A model generated the notes under the pieces. That model worked only from the letters and a program-made list of their open reading frames with translations, ran no database searches and had not been told where the DNA came from. Below, piece by piece: positions 8,334 to 15,077 of a DNA stretch of 19,941 bases. Source of the DNA: an uncultured Lachnospiraceae bacterium (GTDB lineage: Bacteria > Bacillota > Clostridia > Lachnospirales > Lachnospiraceae). The translations under genes and the position numbers were made by a program. The DNA is taken from contig CALFCS010000041.1 in assembly GCA_937950565.1 (NCBI GenBank), positions 1-19,941 of the forward strand, in the 5' to 3' direction. How positions within the stretch are numbered: position 1 is the stretch's first letter; every line of letters begins with the position of its first letter.

Positions 8334-10079
8334 ATGTCAAAAAAACGTTCTGCTCTTTTAGCTGCTATTTTTCTTTTTTTACTCCTTTTAGCGTTGTTTA
8401 TTTTCCGGATATTTAACCAAAATGAAAACCGGCGCTTTCTTTCTTATACCGACAGTCTTTTCCGGCAGGAAGTCGCTTCTGACACCATTACACTTCACTA
8501 TACACTGAAAAATCCTTCCGATTATAATCTTTCAGATACTCCCGTCTCTTACGGCGCGCTAAGCGCTGATACACTGTCCAGATGTGCCGCTTCCGAAAAT
8601 GCACTTGCAGTTCTGCACTCCTACAAACGCAGCCGCCTCTCAGAGGAAAACAAGCTGACCTATGATGTTCTTGAATTCTGCTTCGAACACTCCCGTGACA
8701 AAGCCAGGTATACATTGTACGAAGAACCTCTCGCTCCTTTAACCGGCACCCAGTCCCAGCTTCCGGTTATTCTATCCGAATATCGTTTTCACACAGAAGA
8801 AGATTGCAAGACCTATCTCGAACTGCTTGCACAGACACCCGAATACTTTCATTCTATTATAGAATTTGAAAAGGCAAAGTCCAAAGCCGGACTCTTCATG
8901 TCTAACGGCAATGCCGGAGATATTATTCAGGAATGTGAGACATTTCTTCAGATGGGTGATAAGAACTATCTGTATTCTTCTTTTGAAGAACGACTGCAGG
9001 AGTTAAGCCTTTCTTCTGATAAGACTGCCTCTTACATAGCAGCAAACAAAAAGCAGATAGAATCTTATGTATACCCTGCATACCAGGAGCTTATAAATGA
9101 ACTAAAAAAACTCTGCGGCACAGGAAATAACAATAACGGCTTATGCTATTTCCCCGAGGGCAGAGAATACTATGAAATACTAGTAGAAACGGAAACGGGC
9201 TCATCCCGGAGTATTCCCGAACTGCAGGCGCTCACCCTTACACAAATGGCAGAAGATTCTGCCGCCATACAGGAAATTCTCGCCCCGATGACAGAAGATT
9301 TGTCTTCCTTTTCTGATATGTTTAATGCAAACGGAACGCTTCTGAAGAATTCGGAGCCTGACGCCATTTTAGCAGAACTAAAAGACCATTTGTCCAATTC
9401 TTTCCCGGCGCCTCCCAAGGTGAAGACAGAGATAAAATATGTTCAGGAATCTATGGAAGAATACTTAAGTCCTGCTTTTTATATGATTCCGCCTATCGAT
9501 AATTCCACAAATAATGTAATCTATATTAACCGCAGTCATATGCCGGATGATTTATCACTTTTTACGACACTTGCCCACGAAGGATATCCCGGACATCTTT
9601 ATCAGACCGTTTATTATGCTTCTACGAATCCTGAACCGATCAGGAATCTTATGAACTTCGGCGGATATACCGAAGGCTGGGCAACTTACACAGAAATGAT
9701 GTCCTACTATTTTGCACCCCTTTCCAAAGAACAGGCTTCTCTGCTTCAGCACAACGCTTCTGTCATCCTCGGCCTTTATGCCCTTGCCGATATGGGGATT
9801 CATTACGACGGCTGGACACTTCTTGATACGATATCTTTCTTTCGCGGATATGGAATCACTGATACAGATACCATTGAAGAGATTTACAGTCTGATTATCG
9901 CTGACCCTGCTAATTATCTAAAATATTATATCGGCTATGTAGAATTTCTGGAGCTGAAAAAAGAAGCCATTGACACATGGGGAAAGGATTTTACACAGGA
10001 AAAATTCCACAAAACAGTTTTGGATGCCGGTCCTGCACCCTTTTCTATTTTGCGCAGAAAAATATCCGGGGCAGATTAA
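8334..10079 (+). CDS. Membrane-anchored DUF885 family metallopeptidase-like protein
   Basis: The 581-residue protein begins with MSKKR and about 20 hydrophobic residues (8-27), so it is probably an anchored or secreted protein with the bulk outside the cell. The C-terminal half carries the DUF885 signature: H415-E416-G-Y-P-G-H421, an HExxxGH-like zinc site, and E447 in EGWATY, a likely third ligand. DUF885 proteins are predicted zinc peptidases (family knowledge); substrate unknown. The ATG at 8334 has AAGGA five bases upstream. It is divergent from the lipoprotein gene and convergent with spmB, and its TAA overlaps the spmB TAA. Confidence 0.88.
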   Translation: MSKKRSALLAAIFLFLLLLALFIFRIFNQNENRRFLSYTDSLFRQEVASDTITLHYTLKNPSDYNLSDTPVSYGALSADTLSRCAASENALAVLHSYKRSRLSEENKLTYDVLEFCFEHSRDKARYTLYEEPLAPLTGTQSQLPVILSEYRFHTEEDCKTYLELLAQTPEYFHSIIEFEKAKSKAGLFMSNGNAGDIIQECETFLQMGDKNYLYSSFEERLQELSLSSDKTASYIAANKKQIESYVYPAYQELINELKKLCGTGNNNNGLCYFPEGREYYEILVETETGSSRSIPELQALTLTQMAEDSAAIQEILAPMTEDLSSFSDMFNANGTLLKNSEPDAILAELKDHLSNSFPAPPKVKTEIKYVQESMEEYLSPAFYMIPPIDNSTNNVIYINRSHMPDDLSLFTTLAHEGYPGHLYQTVYYASTNPEPIRNLMNFGGYTEGWATYTEMMSYYFAPLSKEQASLLQHNASVILGLYALADMGIHYDGWTLLDTISFFRGYGITDTDTIEEIYSLIIADPANYLKYYIGYVEFLELKKEAIDTWGKDFTQEKFHKTVLDAGPAPFSILRRKISGAD

Positions 10080-10087
10080 ACTGCCCC
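10068..10087. terminator. GC-rich hairpin with both convergent stop codons in its loop
   Basis: GGGGCAG (10068-10074) and CTGCCCC (10081-10087) pair perfectly around the six-base loop ATTAAA, which holds the TAA of the DUF885 gene (10077-10079) and the TAA of spmB (10076-10078 on the minus strand). On the minus strand a TTTTT tract begins a few bases past the stem, so it could terminate spmB; on the plus strand no T tract follows. Confidence 0.55.
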
Positions 10088-10612
10088 TGTCATCATTCCT
10101 GCAAGTACTACGCTCGCCGCAAGCCCTGCAAACGTAGCAAGCAATGCGCCGGTTAATGTATATCTTGTCTTCGAAACCTTTGCTGTCATAAAATACACAC
10201 TCATTGTATAAAAAATGGTTTCTGTACACGACATACTAATTGATGCAATAAGTCCCAGAAGGGTATCTGTTCCATATTCTTTATATATGTCCAGCAAAAG
10301 CCCTGTAGCGGCAGAAGACGAAAATAACTTTACAACGGTAAGCGGAACCAGTTCTCCCGGAAATCCTACATGCTGTGTAACATTTCCGATCATATCCGCA
10401 AGACATTCCAGAAACCCGGATGCCCGCAGGATGCCTACCGCCACCATAAGTCCCACAAGTGTCGGCATAATCCGGATAACAGTGGAAAATCCGCCCTTTG
10501 CACCTTTCATAAAAGAATCATAGACATTCACCTTCATCATGCATCCATAACACACGATTAAAAATATCACAAAAGGAATAATAAAATCTGCCAGATATAA
10601 GAAAAACTTCAT
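10076..10612 (-). CDS. spmB: Spore maturation protein B
   Basis: The 178-residue protein is hydrophobic throughout with several membrane segments and matches the nucleoside-recognition (Gate) domain of SpmB: a conserved IRIMPTLVGLMVAVGILRASG block near 47-67, the KLFSSSAATG motif near 94-103, and the SCTETIFYTMSVYF motif near 128-141. SpmA and SpmB are needed for dehydration of the spore core in Bacillus (established). The ATG at 10612 follows GGGAG at 8 nt. The usual spmA-spmB operon is not present: the partner lies on the opposite strand across a short intergenic gap. Confidence 0.9.
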   Translation of the reverse strand: MKFFLYLADFIIPFVIFLIVCYGCMMKVNVYDSFMKGAKGGFSTVIRIMPTLVGLMVAVGILRASGFLECLADMIGNVTQHVGFPGELVPLTVVKLFSSSAATGLLLDIYKEYGTDTLLGLIASISMSCTETIFYTMSVYFMTAKVSKTRYTLTGALLATFAGLAASVVLAGMMTGAV

Positions 10613-10652
10613 TTTAAACTCCCGGCCTGCATATTTCCTTTCATATATATGC

Positions 10653-10681
10653 TTCTTATTCTGGTTTCATATACATATAAT
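10653..10681 (+). promoter_or_regulatory. Candidate spmA promoter
   Basis: A perfect TATAAT at 10676-10681 has a weak -35 (TTCTTA, 10653-10658) at 17 nt. It overlaps an in-frame ATG at 10680, which argues that this ATG is not the translation start. The same short gap must also contain the spmB promoter on the other strand. Confidence 0.4.
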
Positions 10682-10709
10682 GAAAAAAATAAACTTTACA
10701 GGTACGCTT

Positions 10710-11327
10710 ATGCTTAATTATTTATGGGCAGGCATGATTCTCGCCGGCATTGTTTTTGCAGCATTTACCGGACATATTCCGGATATCACCGACGCTGCCA
10801 TAGATTCCTCCAAGGAGGCAATCGCGCTATGCATTACCATGACAGGCGTTATGTCCTTTTGGATGGGTTTTATGGAAATTGCAAAAAACGCAGGTATCAT
10901 CGAAGCCACATCCCGCAAAATGCGGCCGCTGATTCATTTTTTATTTCCGGATATTCCAGCGGAACATAAAGCAAACGAACATATTACAACCAATTTTATT
11001 GCTAATTTTCTGGGACTTGGCTGGGCTGCAACACCGGCAGGTCTTAAGGCAATGGAAGAACTGGGAAAACTGGAAGAGGATAGGAGGCGTGGTAGAGCGC
11101 CCGGTCCGGTGCGGAAAAAGGGCGTCGCCAGCAATGAAATGTGTACATTTTTAATTCTGAATATTTCATCCTTACAATTGATTCCGGTGAATGTAATCGC
11201 CTACCGGAGCCAGTACGGAAGCGTGAATCCCACGGCGATCGTAGGCCCCGGAATTGTGGCGACAGCGGTCAGCACAGGCGTGGCGATTGTATTTTGTAAG
11301 ATAATGGATAGGAAGCGGAGGGCGTGA
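10710..11327 (+). CDS. spmA: Spore maturation protein A
   Basis: The protein is a membrane protein of the nucleoside-recognition (Gate) family and matches SpmA: GVMSFWMGFMEIAKNAG near 43-59, LFPDIP, ANFLGLGWAATPAGLKAMEEL near 98-118, and the NISSLQLIPVNVIAYR segment. I prefer the ATG at 10710 (205 residues, MLNYLWAGM) because it lines up with the start of Bacillus SpmA and has AGG at suitable spacing. The ATG at 10680 would add ten residues, lacks a ribosome-binding site and lies in the promoter -10. Residues near 121-137 form an arginine-rich linker (EEDRRRGRAPGPVRKKG) that Bacillus SpmA lacks, and the DNA from about 11080 on is clearly more GC-rich than the first half. The gene is divergent from spmB. 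Confidence 0.9.
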   Translation: MLNYLWAGMILAGIVFAAFTGHIPDITDAAIDSSKEAIALCITMTGVMSFWMGFMEIAKNAGIIEATSRKMRPLIHFLFPDIPAEHKANEHITTNFIANFLGLGWAATPAGLKAMEELGKLEEDRRRGRAPGPVRKKGVASNEMCTFLILNISSLQLIPVNVIAYRSQYGSVNPTAIVGPGIVATAVSTGVAIVFCKIMDRKRRA

Positions 11328-11345
11328 GGCTCTTCGCTTTTTGAC
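11313..11345 (+). terminator. Possible spmA terminator
   Basis: AAGCG and GAG (11313-11320) can pair with CTC and CGCTT (11330-11339) with a two-base bulge, followed by a run of five T. The stem contains the spmA stop codon. Imperfect pairing makes this a tentative call. Confidence 0.4.
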
Positions 11346-11460
11346 TTTGTATAAAAAATTAATGGTATATTAACCTGTAATTTGGTAAAATAATGAAGAG
11401 ACTGGAAAATTTGATTCGAGAAATGTTAATTGCAACTTAAAAATACAGGAGTCAGAAACT
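11328..11460. other. Intergenic leader upstream of the decayed regulator
   Basis: This AT-rich stretch holds the end of the possible spmA terminator, several AT-rich -10-like boxes without a clear -35 partner, the left copy of a 13-bp direct repeat (11402-11414) and the AGGAG ribosome-binding site of the following gene (11448-11452). Confidence 0.5.
11402..11414 (+). repeat. 13-bp direct repeat, left copy
   Basis: CTGGAAAATTTGA occurs here and again at 12624-12636, directly after the stop codon of the decayed regulator. The pair brackets the whole gene and its leader. Confidence 0.6.
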
Positions 11461-12622
11461 ATGGATTCAAATGCTATTAGAACAATTTTAGAAATAGGTG
11501 AAACTATTGCGGTAGAATTTAAGCGTTGCGGAAATGGCATCGAAAGTGATGTCTATGAGACGGTATGTTCCTTTTTAAATCGCTTTGGCGGAGATATATT
11601 TTTAGGGGTATTGGATGATGGGACAGTTTCTGGTATCTCCGAAAAGGCTGCTCCCGATATGATAAAGAATTTTATAAGCTGTATCAGCAATCCTTCGTTG
11701 TTCACACCGACAGTTTATTTGTCTCCCCAAATTATACAGTATAAAGGAAAAACAATTATTCATATTCACGTCCTTCCAAGTGCTGAGGTTCATAGTTATA
11801 AAAAGGTAATTTATGATCGTGTAGACGATGCGGATGTAAAGGTAACAGCAACTGCTCAGATAGCGCAGATGTATATACGTAAACAGGAGATTTTTACAGA
11901 AAGGAAGGTTTACCCATATGTGAAAAGGGAAGATCTTCGGTTGGATCTGCTTCCTAAGTTACGTGTTATGGCAGAAAATAAGAGTACTGGACAAGGACAC
12001 CCTTGGATTAGCATGACAGATGATGAACTGCTAAGGAGTGCAAGACTATATTCTATGGATCGTGTAACTGGTGAGCAAGGCTTCAATCTGGCTGCGGTTA
12101 TGCTTTTGGGAAGAGATGAAAAACAGGATGTATATAGAAAATGCAAACCGTGCTTCCCAGAATGCTGTTATTACGCCAGATAATATGGAACCATCACCCA
12201 AGAATCCAATCATTTCATCATTTTTCAGAAATATTGGATATGCAGATCAACTTGGTTCTGGTGTGCGTAATTTATTCAAATACAGCAAATATTATTCTGG
12301 TAAAAATCCGGAATTTATTGAAGGAGACATTTTTAGAATCATAGTACCGCTGAATGATAGAAATATGGAAGAGAATGCCACCCAATCTACCACCCAGTCG
12401 GCCACCCAGTTCACCCAATCTACCACCCAATCAAGTGGAAAGAAAGTGGAACAGGCAATTATTAGGCTTATAGAACAGGAACCTCTTCTTTCTCAAAAAC
12501 AAATGGCAGAAAAGCTGTGCTTAAATCAAAATACATTGAAGTATTATATTAAAAAGATGCGAGAAAAACATATCATTGAACGAGTTGGCTCCAGCCGGAA
12601 AGGAAAATGGGTTGTTAAATAG
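11461..12622 (+). pseudogene. Decayed AlbA_2 (Schlafen-type) ATP-binding transcriptional regulator
   Basis: Two overlapping frames together make one family protein (COG2865-type). The first frame, 11461-12183, encodes the N-terminal AlbA_2 DNA-binding domain (TIAVEFKR, FLNRFGGDIFLGVLDDGTVSG) up to AAVMLLGRDE at about residue 220. The second frame continues from about 12125 with RMYIENANRAS, the ADQLGSGVRNLFKY motif and a C-terminal winged helix-turn-helix (about 12450-12622). Intact relatives have roughly 100 residues between LLGRDE and the MYIENANR block, including the start of the ATPase-like region (family knowledge). Here that part is absent and the frame shifts, so a deletion with frameshift near 12115-12130 has removed it. 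As it stands, translation ends at 12183. An AGGAG site precedes the ATG. A sequencing error could explain the frameshift but not the missing segment. Confidence 0.82.
12376..12433 (+). repeat. Short tandem repeat encoding a Thr-Gln-Ser linker
   Basis: CACCCA recurs at 12379, 12391, 12403, 12412 and 12424, spaced 12, 12, 9 and 12 nt, encoding a TQSTTQS-type linker between the ATPase-like part and the winged helix of the decayed regulator. Such Thr/Gln-rich linkers are frequent in this family. Confidence 0.75.
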
Positions 12623-12623
12623 T

Positions 12624-12636
12624 CTGGAAAATTTGA
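12624..12636 (+). repeat. 13-bp direct repeat, right copy
   Basis: Identical to 11402-11414. It starts two bases after the TAG of the decayed regulator and lies in the leader of the DUF819 gene. Confidence 0.6.
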
Positions 12637-12664
12637 GATTATACTTATACGAGGAGGAAGAAAA

Positions 12665-13900
12665 ATGTGGGGACATATCTTTAATCTTGAAAACCCGCTG
12701 ATTGGAGCGGACAATACCTGGGTATTATGGGCAGTCTGTGTTTCAGGAGCAGCACTTGCCATTCACCTTGAACAAAAATACCAGTGGGCCGCAAAGGTAA
12801 CCGGCTGCGTACTTGCTTTGATTTTTGCCATCCTGCTGTCAAACTTTGGAATCATTCCAATGGACGCACCAGTATGGAACACCGTATGGACATATGTAGT
12901 TCCCCTCTCTCTGCCTCTCCTGCTTTTGCAATGTGACATTCGAAAGATCGGAAGAGAAGCCGGCAGAATTCTGATCATCTTCCTGATTGGTTCCGCAGGA
13001 ACCATATGCGGCGCACTGATTGGATATGCAGCTCTTCGCAATGCGATTCCGGAACTCAGCGGATTAGCAGGCGCATATACGGGTACTTATATCGGAGGAA
13101 GCGCTAATTTTGCTGCACTGAATGCAGCATTTGATGTATCCGGAAACATGGTCTCTGCCGCTGTTGTAGCAGACAACCTGTTAATGGTATTATACTTTTT
13201 TGTACTGATTGCAATACCGTCTGTGAATTTCTTCCGGAAACATTTTTCCCATCCGCACATAGACGAACTGGAAACACTCGGAGCACAGAAAAAAAATAAC
13301 GAAACACTAGCTTCTGCATTTTGGGGAAAAAAAGAAATTTCCCTGAAAAGCATCGCTCTTGCTGTCGCTGTAACATTTACGATTGTCGCTGTATCAAACA
13401 TCATTGCAGACAGCCTTGGTTTAATTATACCAACATCTAATGCAGCTCTGACTATCCTGAATACTTTATTCGGAAACCAGTATCTGTGGATTACTACAAT
13501 TACTATGCTATGTGCAACGCTTGCGCCCGGATTCTTTGGTAAAATCGAGGGAAGCCAGGAATTAGGCACATTCCTGATTTACCTGTTTTTCTTTGTAATC
13601 GGTGTCCCGGCTTCCGTACCAATGATTGTGATGAACTCTCCGCTACTTCTGTTATTTGCAGCAATTATTGTAATTACAAATATGATCTTCAGCTTTGCAG
13701 GAGGAAAGCTTCTAAAATTTGACCTTGAAGACATTATTCTTGCCTCCAATGCAAACATCGGCGGACCTACAACAGCTGCTGCCATGGCTGTTTCCAAAGG
13801 CTGGTCAAAGCTGGTAGGCCCTGTACTTTTAATTGGTACACTTGGATATGTGCTCGGCACCTACGCGGGACTGCTTGTAGGAAGTATTCTGGGATTATAA
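12665..13900 (+). CDS. DUF819 family integral membrane protein (YjcL-like)
   Basis: The 411-residue protein has about ten hydrophobic segments and matches DUF819. Glycine-rich paired motifs are visible: TGTYIGGSANFAALN near 139-153 and NANIGGPTTAAAMAVSKGW near 362-380, an internal two-fold similarity typical of transporters with inverted halves. Family members are predicted permeases of unknown substrate. The ATG at 12665 follows GAGGAGG, a strong ribosome-binding site. No separate promoter is convincing, so it may be read through from upstream; the decay of the preceding regulator could then affect its expression. Its stop codon is only 2 nt from the stop of the convergent AI-2E gene, leaving no room for a terminator between them. 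Confidence 0.88.
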   Translation: MWGHIFNLENPLIGADNTWVLWAVCVSGAALAIHLEQKYQWAAKVTGCVLALIFAILLSNFGIIPMDAPVWNTVWTYVVPLSLPLLLLQCDIRKIGREAGRILIIFLIGSAGTICGALIGYAALRNAIPELSGLAGAYTGTYIGGSANFAALNAAFDVSGNMVSAAVVADNLLMVLYFFVLIAIPSVNFFRKHFSHPHIDELETLGAQKKNNETLASAFWGKKEISLKSIALAVAVTFTIVAVSNIIADSLGLIIPTSNAALTILNTLFGNQYLWITTITMLCATLAPGFFGKIEGSQELGTFLIYLFFFVIGVPASVPMIVMNSPLLLLFAAIIVITNMIFSFAGGKLLKFDLEDIILASNANIGGPTTAAAMAVSKGWSKLVGPVLLIGTLGYVLGTYAGLLVGSILGL

Positions 13901-13902
13901 AA

Positions 13903-15063
13903 TCAGCTTATTTCCTCCGGCCGTATTCCCTTTTGTTTTAATTTTAAATATATAACTTCTCGGAACAGTGCATATATTACGGATACAATCGGGATAAATA
14001 TAAGCATGCCCACTACCCCCATAAGGCTGCCACCGATACTGACTGCCGCCAGCACCCAAATAGACGGAAGCCCGACGGAATTGCCTACCACATGCGGATA
14101 TATAAAGTTTCCTTCTATCTGCTGTAATACAAGAAATAACCCAATAAATATAAATGCTTTCAAAGGATCAACCATAAAAATCAGAAACGCTCCGATCACA
14201 CACCCGATAAACGCTCCAAACACAGGGATAAGCGCAGTAAAAGCAACTACAATTCCCACAAGAAGCGCATAGGGCAGGCGGATAATCCACATACTGACAA
14301 CAAACATACTCCCAAGAATAATTGCCTCTACGCATTGGCCGGTCAAAAAACTTGAAAAAGTGTTGTAAGTAAGTGACAATACCTCCAAAACTGCCTCTGC
14401 TCTTCCTTTCCTTACAAATGCAAATAAAATCTTTTTTGACTGAATCCGAAGTTTCTCTTTTTGCAGCAAAATATAGATGGCAAATACAAACGCAATAAAA
14501 AATGTAGCGATACTGCTTACAATACTTTTTGCCGCTGTAATCGTAGAATTAAGCACATTTCCTGCCCCAATTCCCAAATAACTGATTCCTGTTTCCATCA
14601 CCTTATCCGGATCAAATTTCAGTCCATTTACCCAAGTCATAATCTCCGAATTTCCATGCGATATTTCCTTTACCCACGTCTGCAGTTTTGGAATAAAGTC
14701 CTGAATACTTTGTCCCAGAGAAGAAAATGTATTTGCAAGTTGCGGCACCAGGACAAACATAACAAGAACAATGACGCTAATTACGGATAACAATACAAGC
14801 AACATACTTACCGGACGGGCCGCTTTCTTAAGTATTTTACTCTTTTCCACTTTCTTCTCCGAAAAAAGATGTCTCTCTATAAAACTCATAGGTACATTTA
14901 GCACAAATGCAATAGAACCACCTAAAATAAACGGAAAAATAATATGAAAAATAAACCCGAGCAATTCCACAACATCCTTATATTTCCACATACAAGCAAT
15001 CACTATGACGGTAAACAAAATTAACCCTTTTATCTTTTTTATCAGTTCTTTATTTAATTCCAT
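13903..15063 (-). CDS. AI-2E family transporter
   Basis: The 386-residue protein has N-terminal membrane segments, a polar extracellular-type insert (about 95-150) and a C-terminal block of segments with the conserved family pattern LPYALLVGIVVAFTALIPVFG and the EGNFIYPHVVGNSVGLPSIWVL motif. The family is named for autoinducer-2 export, but members also include Na+(Li+)/H+ antiporters (established), so the name says little about substrate. I chose the ATG at 15063 because GAGGA precedes it; an in-frame ATG at 15099 lies inside the ATPase gene, lacks a ribosome-binding site and would add 12 charged residues. It lies 14 nt after the ATPase stop, so both should share the manganese-riboswitch transcript. 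Confidence 0.9.
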   Translation of the reverse strand: MELNKELIKKIKGLILFTVIVIACMWKYKDVVELLGFIFHIIFPFILGGSIAFVLNVPMSFIERHLFSEKKVEKSKILKKAARPVSMLLVLLSVISVIVLVMFVLVPQLANTFSSLGQSIQDFIPKLQTWVKEISHGNSEIMTWVNGLKFDPDKVMETGISYLGIGAGNVLNSTITAAKSIVSSIATFFIAFVFAIYILLQKEKLRIQSKKILFAFVRKGRAEAVLEVLSLTYNTFSSFLTGQCVEAIILGSMFVVSMWIIRLPYALLVGIVVAFTALIPVFGAFIGCVIGAFLIFMVDPLKAFIFIGLFLVLQQIEGNFIYPHVVGNSVGLPSIWVLAAVSIGGSLMGVVGMLIFIPIVSVIYALFREVIYLKLKQKGIRPEEIS

Positions 15064-15077
15064 AATTTCCTCACTTT

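Noticed and set aside
12376..12433. Mobile or regulatory repeat array
   Set aside because: The repeat is in frame and encodes the Thr/Gln-rich linker commonly seen in this regulator family.
13087..13569. 160-codon minus-strand frame opposite the DUF819 gene
   Set aside because: Antisense shadow of a clearly conserved membrane protein; no start signals and no family.
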